From Mesorhizobium sp. (GTDB lineage Bacteria; Pseudomonadota; Alphaproteobacteria; Rhizobiales; Rhizobiaceae): a stretch of DNA of 64,000 nt. Each line of letters starts with the position of its first letter. The first letter of the stretch is position 1. Position numbers and translations under genes: made by a program. Location of the stretch: assembly GCA_004963905.1 (NCBI GenBank), contig SUGL01000033.1, positions 1 through 64,000 of the forward strand. Direction: 5' to 3'. Positions 34,425 through 42,510 of the stretch are shown in pieces. The notes beneath the pieces are model-generated. The model worked only from the letters and a program-made list of their open reading frames with translations, made no database searches and was not told the DNA's origin.

Positions 34425-35396
34425 TTGATCAGATCAGTCGTGCGCGGCAACGGTGCCGCGCTGCCCCGCCGCATCATGAAGAATGCCGACTTCGAAGGCA
34501 TGGTCGAGACCTCCGACGAGTGGATCGTCCAGCGCACCGGCATTCGCCAGCGCCACGTCGCGGCCGATGACGAGACCACGGCCTCGCTGGGCGAGGCCGC
34601 GGCGCGCGCCGCGCTCGACAGCGCCGGTCTGACGCCTGCCGATATCGACGTGATCGTGCTGGCGACATCGACCCCCAACAACACCTTTCCCGCGACCGCC
34701 GTCGATATCCAGAACCGGCTCGGCATGCATCACGGCTTTGCCTTCGACATGCAGGCGGTCTGCTCCGGCTTCGTTTATGCGGTCGCCACCGCCGACCTCT
34801 ATATTCGCGGCGGGCTGGCAAGGCGCGTGCTGGTCATCGGCTCCGAAACCTTCTCGCGCATCCTCGACTGGAGCGACCGCTCGACCTGCGTGCTCTTCGG
34901 CGACGGCGCCGGCGCGGTCGTTCTGGAAGCGCAGGAAGGGGCGGGCGGTATCGCCGATCGCGGCGTGCTGGCGGCCAGCCTGCGCTCGGACGGCGTCCAC
35001 AAGGACAAGCTCTTCGTCGACGGCGGTCCGTCGACGACGGGCACCGTCGGCCATCTCAGGATGGAAGGTCGCGAGGTGTTCAAGCACGCGGTCGGCATGA
35101 TCACCGACGTCATCGAGGCGACCTTTGCCCAGGCCGGCATCACGGCAGAAGATCTCGACTGGTTCGTGCCGCATCAGGCCAATAAACGGATTATTGACGC
35201 TTCCGCCAAGAAGCTCGGGATTGCCGAACAGAAAGTGGTGGTCACCGTCGATTTGCACGGTAACACCTCGGCTGCCTCCGTGCCGCTCGCTTTGTCGGTG
35301 GCCGTCGCCGATGGTCGCATCAAGAAGGGCGACCTTGTCCTGCTCGAGGCGATGGGCGGAGGTTTCACCTGGGGCGCGGTGTTGCTCCGCTGGTAA
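34425..35396 (+). CDS. fabH: 3-oxoacyl-ACP synthase III
   Basis: A 323-residue KAS III that starts fatty acid synthesis by condensing acetyl-CoA with malonyl-ACP. The triad is present: C113 in MQAVCSGF, H250 in WFVPHQANKR, and N280 in HGNTSAASVP. The start is TTG at 34425, giving the standard N-terminus (IRSVVRGNGAALPRRI). It follows plsX directly and precedes ihfA, a conserved arrangement. Confidence 0.96.
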   Translation: MIRSVVRGNGAALPRRIMKNADFEGMVETSDEWIVQRTGIRQRHVAADDETTASLGEAAARAALDSAGLTPADIDVIVLATSTPNNTFPATAVDIQNRLGMHHGFAFDMQAVCSGFVYAVATADLYIRGGLARRVLVIGSETFSRILDWSDRSTCVLFGDGAGAVVLEAQEGAGGIADRGVLAASLRSDGVHKDKLFVDGGPSTTGTVGHLRMEGREVFKHAVGMITDVIEATFAQAGITAEDLDWFVPHQANKRIIDASAKKLGIAEQKVVVTVDLHGNTSAASVPLALSVAVADGRIKKGDLVLLEAMGGGFTWGAVLLRW

Positions 35397-35499
35397 GTGC
35401 CGAACGCACGGGTTCGGTCCTTGACCTTGCCGGATCAATTACTTAGGCTCTGCCGTTGCCTGTATCGATTTACGTTTTTTGAGCTGATGGGACGGTCGC

Positions 35500-35823
35500 A
35501 TGGGGGGAAAGACACTTACGCGTGCCGACCTAGCCGAGGCCGTTTACCGCAAGGTTGGTTTGTCGCGAACTGAATCGGCCGAGCTGGTCGAGGCCGTTCT
35601 GGATGAAATTTGCGAAGCCATCGTTCGCGGCGAGACGGTGAAGCTGTCTTCCTTCGCAACCTTCCATGTCCGCTCCAAGAATGAGCGCATCGGTCGCAAT
35701 CCGAAGACCGGCGAGGAAGTGCCGATCCTGCCGCGCCGCGTGATGACCTTCAAATCGTCGAACGTGCTGAAGAACCGCATCCTGCGCTCGCACCAGAACA
35801 GCAAGGCCAAGGGCGGCAAATAG
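35500..35823 (+). CDS. ihfA: Integration host factor alpha subunit
   Basis: A 107-residue HU/IHF-family DNA-bending protein. It has LTRADLAEAVYRKVGLSRTE, the beta-arm region FATFHVRSKNERIGRNPKTG EEVPILPRRVMTFKSSNVLK, and a basic C-terminus (QNSKAKGGK). The conserved arm proline lies in RNPKTG. The fabH-ihfA-merR order supports the alpha rather than beta assignment. Start ATG at 35500. Confidence 0.95.
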   Translation: MGGKTLTRADLAEAVYRKVGLSRTESAELVEAVLDEICEAIVRGETVKLSSFATFHVRSKNERIGRNPKTGEEVPILPRRVMTFKSSNVLKNRILRSHQNSKAKGGK

Positions 35824-35953
35824 CGCGACGGCAAATACGGTTGAAAAACGCCGTCTGCTTTGACGCCGGGCTTGAATATTGTTTCATAAATCGCTGAAAT
35901 AAGGCCCGATTCGGCATAAATGCCGGATCGTCGTCCAGCGTGAGGATTCGCCC

Positions 35954-36493
35954 ATGGACAAGAGCCCCGATGCGTTCCGCACCATCAGCGAAGTCGCGGA
36001 AGATCTCGACCTGCCGCAGCATGTGCTGCGTTTTTGGGAAACGCGTTTCAACCAGATCAAGCCGATGAAGCGTGGCGGCGGCCGCCGTTACTACCGGCCG
36101 CAGGATGTCGATCTGATCAAGGGCATCCGGCACATGCTCTACGACCAAGGCTACACGATCAAGGGCGTGCAGAAGCTGCTGCGCGAGAACGGCAACCACT
36201 TCCTGGTCGCCATCGGCAATGGCGACATGGCCGCGGTCGAGGCGATCGCGCAGCGCCGGCAGGCTGATCAGGTGCCACTGACGGCGGCTGCCCAGCCACG
36301 CGGCGACGAGGATGCGCTTGTCGGCCAGCCCAAGGTGAAACCCAGCCGCCGTTTCTTCGGCCTCGGCAAGAGCGACGACGAAGGCCCCGTACAGCCGGAC
36401 TCCTCGAAATTGTCGCGTGACAACCGGGCTTTGCTGCAGGAGGCGCTCTTCGACCTCCTGGAGTGCAAGCGCCTGCTCGACCAGGTGCGTTGA
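35954..36493 (+). CDS. MerR family transcriptional regulator
   Basis: A 179-residue regulator with an N-terminal MerR winged helix: FRTISEVAEDLDLPQHVLRF WETRFNQIKPMKRGGGRRYY, then RPQDVDLIKGIRHMLYDQGY TIKGVQKLLRENG. The C-terminal half is not a known effector domain and contains no conserved cysteines, so a metal sensor is unlikely. The same gene follows ihfA in many Rhizobiales. Its target is unknown. Start ATG at 35954 follows GTGAGGATTCGCCC. Confidence 0.88.
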   Translation: MDKSPDAFRTISEVAEDLDLPQHVLRFWETRFNQIKPMKRGGGRRYYRPQDVDLIKGIRHMLYDQGYTIKGVQKLLRENGNHFLVAIGNGDMAAVEAIAQRRQADQVPLTAAAQPRGDEDALVGQPKVKPSRRFFGLGKSDDEGPVQPDSSKLSRDNRALLQEALFDLLECKRLLDQVR

Positions 36494-36599
36494 GTTCCGG
36501 TTGCCGGTCCTGCGAGCCTGAGCCGTCAGCGGCTCTGAAAGTCGGAACTGCCGCCAAGCCCACGCGTTAGGCCTTCTCTGCAGGAGAAGGACAACTGGC

Positions 36600-36896
36600 A
36601 TGGCGTTGTTCGCGACCGATCATGATCTGGACAAGCAGTTTGCGGCGCTCTCGCGGCAACTCGACGATCTCAGGAAAACCTTGGCCAAACGCGGCGACGC
36701 CTATTACGAGGATGGCCGCGAGGCCGCGTCCGACTACTATTCTCAGCTCGCCGACCGCCTCCACGAGGCGCTGCCAGCGATCAGGCGCAAGGGCAGGGCG
36801 ATCGAGCGTACCGCGCGTGATCATCCGGCCACAGCGGCAGCGGTAGGGCTGGTCGTGGTCGGGCTGCTTGCCGGCCTGCTCATCAGCCGGCGCTGA
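36600..36896 (+). CDS. DUF883-like ribosome/membrane-associated small protein
   Basis: A 98-residue protein with an N-terminal helical, charged region (LDKQFAALSRQLDDLRKTLA KRGDAYYEDG) and one C-terminal membrane helix (HPATAAAVGLVVVGLLAGLL followed by ISRR). This layout matches the ElaB/YqjD (DUF883) family, tail-anchored proteins that bind ribosomes in stationary phase in E. coli. The assignment is by architecture and moderate. Start ATG at 36600 after AGGAGAAGG. Confidence 0.78.
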   Translation: MALFATDHDLDKQFAALSRQLDDLRKTLAKRGDAYYEDGREAASDYYSQLADRLHEALPAIRRKGRAIERTARDHPATAAAVGLVVVGLLAGLLISRR

Positions 36897-36946
36897 TCAC
36901 GAAACGGAGGCGGCGCGTCTACGCCACCTCCGTGCCATGGGAGCGA

Positions 36947-37210
36947 TCAGTTCGCGAGCTTGATCCGGCTCTTCGGATCGACCTTCATGACCTGGCTGCA
37001 CTTGCCGTAGACGGTGCCGTTCTTGTCGGTGGCGTCGGTATAGGTGCCTTTGCAGTCGAGCTGCAGCACCAGACAGGAGCCCGAGCCCTTGCAGACGGCG
37101 CCGCCGTCGCCCGTGGGATGCGTGCCGGCAAAGGCAGGGGCTGAGACCGAGCCGAAAAAAGCCGAGACGACGAGGGCGGCGGCGAGCGAGATAGGCTTGA
37201 AGTTGGTCAT
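36947..37210 (-). CDS. Small secreted protein with paired cysteines
   Basis: An 87-residue protein with a signal peptide (NFKPISLAAALVVSAFFGSV, cleaved after APAFA). The mature ~58 residues carry four cysteines (AVCKG, GSCLV, LDCKG, GKCSQ), likely two disulfides, and end KVDPKSRIKLAN. No family recognised. The start is ATG at 37210 with GGAAGG upstream; the frame is open to 37327. Function unknown. Confidence 0.7.
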   Translation of the reverse strand: MTNFKPISLAAALVVSAFFGSVSAPAFAGTHPTGDGGAVCKGSGSCLVLQLDCKGTYTDATDKNGTVYGKCSQVMKVDPKSRIKLAN

Positions 37211-37520
37211 TTGAGCATTTCCTTCCATTGGTCGTTGGGATCGCCTTCCTGGCGTCCCGGTTGGGCCGAGGAGCGCCTTCGTGGCGTCCATGACCGCTTG
37301 GTGCGGCGTCCAATGGGGAAGGTTCATAGTCCCGCACGATTTTTTCGTCGGGCGGATTGTGGTTGGGACTGCAACGCAGAAGGTCGAACGCGACCGCGCG
37401 TCCCATCAAGGCCGGTAGGTGCTCGAGGCAAGCGCTGCCCCGCGCAGCGAAAGATTCCGATGGGAAGGCATGCTTGGTCAATACAAGACGGCCTGTCTTC
37501 CCATCGGCAAAGGGGAAGGA
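37211..37520. other. Intergenic region without recognised gene
   Basis: About 310 bases between two minus-strand small secreted-protein genes. Long open frames here are GC-rich shadows on both strands with no ribosome site or family resemblance. I see no RNA gene. Confidence 0.4.
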
Positions 37521-37718
37521 TCAGACCTTCTTCGGAGCCATCTTCTTGTGGTGGTGACGATGATGGCGATGATGCACGCGGTGGTGATGCCTGTGATGGT
37601 GACGATGGTGATGATGCTTCTTCATCGGAGCCGCGTCGGCGCTGGTCGCGCCAAGGATCGGCATCGTGAACGCCAGGGCCAGAGCCAGCCCGAGCGCGGA
37701 CAGGAGGGACTTCTTCAT
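37521..37718 (-). CDS. Small secreted histidine-rich protein
   Basis: A 65-residue precursor with a signal peptide (MKKSLLSALGLALALAFTMP ILGATSADA) and a mature part of about 35 residues, 17 of them His in HHH-R style repeats (MKKHHHHRHHHRHHHRVHHR then HHRHHHKK), ending MAPKKV. It should bind Ni, Zn, Cu or Co in the periplasm or chelate metal, but this is inferred from composition. Similar His-rich small proteins occur in Rhizobiales without known function. Start ATG at 37718 follows AAAGGAAACGAAGTC. Confidence 0.72.
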   Translation of the reverse strand: MKKSLLSALGLALALAFTMPILGATSADAAPMKKHHHHRHHHRHHHRVHHRHHRHHHKKMAPKKV

Positions 37719-37944
37719 GACTTCGTTTCCTTTCGCGGGCGTTCCGAGAGTCACCGGACCAAATCGGTGATCCAAGCCTCGCGACCGGGACTATCCTCCT
37801 GGTTTTTTTCGACAATTTTTCCGGACTGTAGATTCTTGTTTCTGGATCGTTTCCGACTGAACCACGACGGTCCTGCGCGCCCCGTCGGACGCGCAGGGCG
37901 CGAAGCGGCATCGTGATCTTTTGGAACTCGCCGGCTTCTTCGCC

Positions 37945-38544
37945 TCACATCGGCGGGGCGACGCCATGATTGCCGACCACCACCCGGCGCGAAACGAGCT
38001 TGCCGTCGCTGCCGCGCGAGGCGGTGACGAACACCGCCGTCCCCGGCTTGAGATCCGCCGGTTTGGCGGTCGCGAATTTCACGATCGGCGTCGATTGCGG
38101 GATGGCGATCTGCTTCTTCTGGCCGTTGCTGTAGGTGAGCGTCACCGTCCGGCCGCTGACCTCGGTCACGTCGGCGACGGTGCCGTTCGTCATCCGGCTG
38201 TTGGGTTTGAGGTCCCAGGCGCGGTCGCCTTCTCCCGTTCCCTTCAGGGCCGCCGGAAAGATCACCACTTCCAGCGCGCCGCTGCCGCCATCGGCCTTCG
38301 GAACCGACGCGATGCCGAGGAAATCGCCCTCTTTGATATCGGCGGCCGATGCCTTGGCGACGCCGGAGATCATCCAATCGGGAGAAAGGGTGACCGTATC
38401 GGTCTTGCCATCGCGGCCTTTCACAGTCAGCGCCGTTCCGGCGAGATCGACCACCGTGCCGCGGACCCGCACGGTGTCCGCTTGCGCGGCGCTGGCAAGA
38501 CTTGAAATCGTGCCGAGCACAATCGCGAATAACTTCAGTTTCAT
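37945..38544 (-). CDS. Hypothetical periplasmic protein with OB-like repeats
   Basis: A 199-residue protein with a signal peptide (LKLFAIVLGTISSLASAAQA). The mature part has two related beta segments, VRGTVVDLAGTALTVKGRDG KTDTVTLSPD and VADVTEVSGRTVTLTYSNGQ KKQIAIP, each ending in a valine/threonine-rich strand and suggesting a duplicated small beta-barrel (DUF5666-like). No catalytic motif. Start ATG at 38544 (an alternative at 38562). Function unknown. Confidence 0.72.
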   Translation of the reverse strand: MKLKLFAIVLGTISSLASAAQADTVRVRGTVVDLAGTALTVKGRDGKTDTVTLSPDWMISGVAKASAADIKEGDFLGIASVPKADGGSGALEVVIFPAALKGTGEGDRAWDLKPNSRMTNGTVADVTEVSGRTVTLTYSNGQKKQIAIPQSTPIVKFATAKPADLKPGTAVFVTASRGSDGKLVSRRVVVGNHGVAPPM

Positions 38545-38851
38545 GGCATCCGATCCTTCCAAAGGGGTTTTGATGCCGCCCGCCGTCGACCACTGACAAA
38601 AGCCTAACGAATTGGAGCGGGCAAAATGCCGGCGGGGCCGGCCTTCATCGCTTCAAAAGAACTTGATTGGCCGTCGCGGCACCTTACATGTCGGTGGCTT
38701 GCGGCCTCGGCCTCCGGTCGACGGGGCCGGTTCACGATGGCGTGACGGCCGCAACGGTCCCTCTTGGCAAATCACCTGTTAACGGCCATTCTCCCGCCCG
38801 TCTCAGGCAACGCCACATTTCATCGGTCTTGTTTCATCCCAAGGAGTTGCC
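38545..38851. other. Divergent intergenic region
   Basis: About 305 bases between the minus-strand periplasmic gene and the plus-strand XRE gene. It must hold two promoters. I see no ORF with a ribosome site and no clear operator. Confidence 0.4.
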
Positions 38852-39118
38852 ATGCCCAACACCGCACGAAACGCTGTTTCCAACGACATAATTGCCGCGT
38901 CCGGCCTCAATCCGCTGAAAGCCGCGCGCGAAACGAGGGGATATACGATCGAGGAGCTTTCCTTGACTTGCGGCCTGGCCGTGGGTGAGATCGTCGACAT
39001 CGAGGACGGCAAGGACGCCGATCCCGCCAAGCTCAGGCGAATCGCTTCCGCGCTGCAGGTGCCGGAAGAGGAATTGATAATGGTGCCGGCCGCAGAGGAC
39101 CGGCCCACACAACAATAA
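38852..39118 (+). CDS. XRE family small helix-turn-helix protein
   Basis: An 88-residue protein with one Cro/C1-type helix-turn-helix: NPLKAARETRGYTIEELSLT CGLAVGEIVDIEDGKDADPA KLRRIASALQVPEEELI. No effector domain. It resembles short XRE regulators that act alone. Start ATG at 38852 follows CAAGGAGTTGCC. A terminator follows at 39141, so it is monocistronic. Confidence 0.85.
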   Translation: MPNTARNAVSNDIIAASGLNPLKAARETRGYTIEELSLTCGLAVGEIVDIEDGKDADPAKLRRIASALQVPEEELIMVPAAEDRPTQQ

Positions 39119-39140
39119 GGGCGCTCGAACGCCTACATGA

Positions 39141-39175
39141 AAAGCCCGCCTTGGATTCACCTGGCGGGCTTTTTT
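39141..39175 (+). terminator. Rho-independent terminator after the XRE gene
   Basis: AAAGCCCGCC-ttggattcacct-GGCGGGCTTT followed by more T residues, 22 bases after the stop. Confidence 0.85.
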
Positions 39176-39285
39176 GTGCGCTCGGCGCACAGTAGCCTGG
39201 CTCTTGCCGACGGCCAAGGCGCCATGTGCCAATCCCGGCGCCGAGATTCGGCGGTATTTGCCAACATGCCTGACGAGGTTCGCTC

Positions 39286-39744
39286 ATGAGCTTGGAATCG
39301 GTCCGCGCCTTCTTTGCCAAGCATGCGCCCGACATCGAGGTCCTGGTCACGGAAGCAAGCTCGGCGACCGTGGCGCTGGCGGCGGAGGCGCATGGCGTGA
39401 TGCCGGCGCAAATCGCCAAGACCATCTGCCTGCGCGTCGGCGACGAGACCATGCTGGTCGTGACCAGCGGCACCGCCAGGCTCGACAACCGCAAGTGCAA
39501 GGACACCCTCGGCGGCAAGCCGCGCATGCTCGACGGCGAACAGGTGCTGGAGGCGACCAGCCACCCGCCGGGCGGCGTCTGCCCCTTCGGCCTGCCGGCG
39601 CCGCTGCCGGTCTATTGCGACGTGACGCTCAGGGCCTTCGACGAGGTTGTTCCCGCGGCAGGCGCCACGAACGCCGCCGTGCGGATCGCGCCGCAAAGGA
39701 TGGCCGATCTCGTCGGCGCCAAATGGGTTGATGTTTGCCAGTAA
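39286..39744 (+). CDS. YbaK/aminoacyl-tRNA deacylase domain protein
   Basis: A 152-residue single-domain protein of the YbaK/ProX family, which removes wrongly attached amino acids from tRNA (Cys or Ala from tRNA-Pro in known members). Visible are AHGVMPAQIAKTICLRVGDE, TSGTARLDNRKCKDTLGGK, and SHPPGGVCPFGLPAPLPVYC DVTLRAF, with the Lys and Gly-rich loop typical of the fold. Which tRNA it edits cannot be told. Start ATG at 39286. Confidence 0.87.
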   Translation: MSLESVRAFFAKHAPDIEVLVTEASSATVALAAEAHGVMPAQIAKTICLRVGDETMLVVTSGTARLDNRKCKDTLGGKPRMLDGEQVLEATSHPPGGVCPFGLPAPLPVYCDVTLRAFDEVVPAAGATNAAVRIAPQRMADLVGAKWVDVCQ

Positions 39745-39788
39745 TGTCAGACTGAGCCTAACAATGTGGAGCCGTCAGTAGGTTCCCA

Positions 39789-40541
39789 TCAAAAAGGAAT
39801 CTCGTCATCCAATTCACGACTGAAATTGGGTTCAGGTTTTGGTGCACGAGGCGGCGAGATAGCGTACGGTTCCGGCGTAGGCGGCAACCGTCGCTGTTCA
39901 TCATCAACAGCCTTAGCTTCCGCTACCGTTTGATTTATATTGCCAATTAGCTTCGAAACGACCTCGTAAGATCCCCATAGCGCTCCTGGAACTCCGAGTA
40001 TCTCAACTGTTAGAAGCGTCACAGCTAATAGATTGAGCCTTGTCTTATCAAGGGCTGCCTCAAACTCGTCAACTTTGCTAAAGAGCTTTGCTTTCTTGGC
40101 GTCGGTCAAATCTGCAGTACGGATTGCATCGCGTAAGTGATGAAGATGACTTCTAATCCTATCCTTAGAGACTGCTGGCAGGGCTGTAGAATCAGCACGC
40201 GACCTAAGACTGTTGTCCAGCGCAACCTGAGTTAAATAGTGATCAAGGTCGGCACTGAATTGTCGGTAGGCATCATACCCAAATTTGTTGGCCTGCGGCA
40301 CGTCCATCGAGACAAATGGTTCGATCTTGAGGCGTCGAGCTGCACCAAGCACAATATTTGTAAAACTGTGCCGCGCTTCTTCAATTTCTCGCCGGTCAGC
40401 TTCTTCAGTGGAATTGTTAAGTGCGCGCGTGAACTCGCTGAGGCGTCTCTGTGCAATCCTTACGAACGTCGAAAATGCCAACCGAGCATCCTCAGGAAGC
40501 TCGTCCATCTCATCTTGGGTAACGAAGTCGAAGACGTTCAT
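39789..40541 (-). CDS. Hypothetical accessory protein with SSB-like C-terminal tip
   Basis: A 250-residue protein of clearly lower GC than its neighbours. The N-terminal ~150 residues are charged and helical (QDEMDELPEDARLAFSTFVR IAQRRLSEF; a DHYLTQVALDN segment). One hydrophobic stretch follows (NLLAVTLLTVEILGVPGALW, about 165-190), probably a membrane helix or hairpin. After it comes a Pro-rich linker (RRLPPTPEPYAISPPRAPKP EP) and the C-terminus SRELDDEIPF. That final acidic-IPF tip is what bacterial SSB proteins use to recruit repair proteins. No family recognised. It lies beside a tRNA gene and is likely horizontally acquired. Confidence 0.7.
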   Translation of the reverse strand: MNVFDFVTQDEMDELPEDARLAFSTFVRIAQRRLSEFTRALNNSTEEADRREIEEARHSFTNIVLGAARRLKIEPFVSMDVPQANKFGYDAYRQFSADLDHYLTQVALDNSLRSRADSTALPAVSKDRIRSHLHHLRDAIRTADLTDAKKAKLFSKVDEFEAALDKTRLNLLAVTLLTVEILGVPGALWGSYEVVSKLIGNINQTVAEAKAVDDEQRRLPPTPEPYAISPPRAPKPEPNFSRELDDEIPF

Positions 40542-40654
40542 GCGATTAAAGATAATGGCTTGCTGGAATCACGCAATACTCCTGTACGCAGCGAATGACC
40601 CAATGTGAAAGTGCCCTCTCTAAGGGTCCATGAACTGAGCTGGGGTGCAGGGTT

Positions 40655-40710
40655 GAAAATGGTTGGGGTGGCACCGACGATCTCTTGACCCCAGTTAAAG
40701 TACGCAGGCC
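40655..40710. repeat. Decayed partial copy of the neighbouring tRNA-Pro 3' half
   Basis: The segment TTGAAAATGGTTGGGGTGGC then ACCGACGATCTCTTGACCCC and AGTTAAAGTACGC aligns with TTGAAATGGTCGGAGTGGC, ACCGACGACCCCTTGACCCC and CAGTCAAGTGCGC at 41079-41138. The copy lacks nine bases (CGGATTCGA) in the T-arm and carries several substitutions. The match also continues about ten bases beyond the tRNA 3' end. It looks like an old attachment-site duplicate or a tRNA pseudogene. Confidence 0.6.
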
Positions 40711-40799
40711 TCTATTCCGAGGATCCATCCGCGCCTTTTGCTGCCTCGGTCCCCCAATGAGGCCGATTCGATCAAGACGGCTGCTCGGCGGCGGGGCCT

Positions 40800-40979
40800 T
40801 CACTTGCGCTCAGCTAAGCCGCCCAGAACAGCGATCGCTTCCTTCAGCAGCGCTACAGCCTTTTCCTCAGCCAACGACCGCTCGATTCGGGCAACGATCT
40901 CGTCATCTATACTGCGGTCGTTCTCCTCGGCGGAGCGTTGCAGCTTTGCATAGAGATCAGCCGGTAATGTCAATTTCAT
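40800..40979 (-). CDS. Arc-like ribbon-helix-helix DNA-binding protein, 59 aa
   Basis: An unlisted small gene: ATG at 40979, stop at 40800. The product begins MKLTLPADLYAKLQRSAEEN DRSIDDEIVARIERSLAEEK and ends in an Ala/Leu-rich helix. The beta strand (KLTLP), the two helices and the SIDDEIVARIERSL segment match the Arc/TraY-type fold of phage and plasmid repressors and antitoxins. No toxin or integrase is next to it. It lies between the tRNA-Pro and its decayed copy, in keeping with a mobile-element remnant. Confidence 0.7.
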   Translation of the reverse strand: MKLTLPADLYAKLQRSAEENDRSIDDEIVARIERSLAEEKAVALLKEAIAVLGGLAERK

Positions 40980-41084
40980 CTGCGTAACTTGGTGGGCGGG
41001 GGCCGTTTACCCTTGGTGGCCCTGATCTGCAAAACGCTCTGATCGATGAAATCGGACTTTTGGGGCCAAGTCTCAGGCTTGAAA

Positions 41085-41161
<77 letters not shown>

Positions 41162-41301
41162 GACCGGGTGGCGATGTATCGTGATAACCCCGTGCCGGTC
41201 AACCGAATTCGAAGCCTAGCTAACCAACAAGACCTGCCCTGTTGTGCGTCGGCGGAAATCGCTAAGGTCTCGCGATCTCTCGGGGCCAGGAGACAACCTC
41301 A

Positions 41302-42510
41302 GTGTCGTTGGACACGGTGCCAGCAACTCCTTATCGCATGGAGGGCGCTCGTAGCGCGATTGCTCGGGTTCGCCCACACTGGGCGCGGATGGGGATTACC
41401 AGGGTCGCCAATGTGACCGGGCTTGATCGCATAGGCATACCGGTGGTCATGGTGTGTCGCCCCAACGCCCGTTCTCTGGCTGTTTCGCAAGGCAAGGGCA
41501 TCGACCTGGAAGCGGCCACGGCTTCGGGGCTGATGGAAGCGGCGGAACTTTACCACGCCGAGCACATCGAGCGCCCGCTGAAGCTCGGCAGCATGGCTGA
41601 ACTTTCCCAATCGCACCGGTTCGCCGAGATTGGCAGGCTGCCTCGCATCACCGGAAGGGCATTCACCAAGGACATCGTGACGCTATGGATCGAAGGCCGG
41701 GAGATGATCTCCAGGGAGGCTCGCTGGCTGCCGTTCGAGTCGGTGCGGGCCAACTTCACGGTCCCGCCGCCCCCCGGAAGTGGCTTTTTCGACTGCAGCA
41801 GCAACGGCCTCGCTTCCGGAAATACACTCGATGAAGCCATCCATCATGGGATTTGCGAGATCGTCGAACGCGACGCGACGGCCCTGTGGAATCGGATGCC
41901 GTCCGCTCGCCGGCGGCGCACCGGCGTCGACCTCGGCAGTGCGCCGGACGGCCCATGCCGCGACGTGTTGAAGAAGCTGGAAGGCGCGGACTTCGACGTC
42001 GCGGCGTGGGAAACGACCTCCGACGTCGGCGTGCCGGCCTTTTTCTGCCTGATCGTCGATCGCCGAGACCGAAACAGCCATTGCGGCATAGGCGCGGCAG
42101 CGCATCCGGTGCCGGAGACCGCCTTGCTCAAGGCGCTGATCGAAGCCGCTCAGGTGCGAACGACCTACGTATCGGCGGCGCGAGACGATCTGACCGCCGA
42201 GGAATATGGCGAAGACTATCGGGAGAAACGCCGTCGGCACGCTGAGAGATTGCTGGCCGAGCGTTCCGCCACGAGGCGAATTGCCTCTGCCGCGGGGAGG
42301 GCCGCACGAGGGATCGAGCAGAATGTGGCCTGGCTGATCGAAAGGTTGCAGGCGGTTGGCGTAAGCGAGATCATCGCCGTCGATCTGTCCAAGGAGGATA
42401 TCGGCCTGCCTGTAGTTCGCATGGTGATACCCGGCCTGGAAGGTCCCGACGATCATGACGCCTATGTGCCCGGCGAGCGAGCCCGCCGAATGTCGGACGA
42501 GGGACAATGA
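41302..42510 (+). CDS. YcaO domain protein, TfuA-associated
   Basis: A 402-residue YcaO. These ATP-dependent enzymes activate a peptide backbone carbonyl; with TfuA partners they install thioamides. The three YcaO ATP-site blocks are present: SGLMEAAELYHAE (75-87), SSNGLASGNTLDEAIHHGIC with EIVERDA (166-192), and ALLKALIEAAQVR (274-286). The Pro-rich C-terminus of azoline cyclodehydratases is absent, consistent with the TfuA class. Start GTG at 41302 follows CCAGGAGACAACCTCA. It overlaps the tfuA-like gene by four bases (ATGA), so the two proteins are made together. Confidence 0.92.
   Translation: MSLDTVPATPYRMEGARSAIARVRPHWARMGITRVANVTGLDRIGIPVVMVCRPNARSLAVSQGKGIDLEAATASGLMEAAELYHAEHIERPLKLGSMAELSQSHRFAEIGRLPRITGRAFTKDIVTLWIEGREMISREARWLPFESVRANFTVPPPPGSGFFDCSSNGLASGNTLDEAIHHGICEIVERDATALWNRMPSARRRRTGVDLGSAPDGPCRDVLKKLEGADFDVAAWETTSDVGVPAFFCLIVDRRDRNSHCGIGAAAHPVPETALLKALIEAAQVRTTYVSAARDDLTAEEYGEDYREKRRRHAERLLAERSATRRIASAAGRAARGIEQNVAWLIERLQAVGVSEIIAVDLSKEDIGLPVVRMVIPGLEGPDDHDAYVPGERARRMSDEGQ

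Noticed and set aside
36494..36599. A tRNA expected after merR in some rhizobia
   Set aside because: No cloverleaf could be formed from this stretch.
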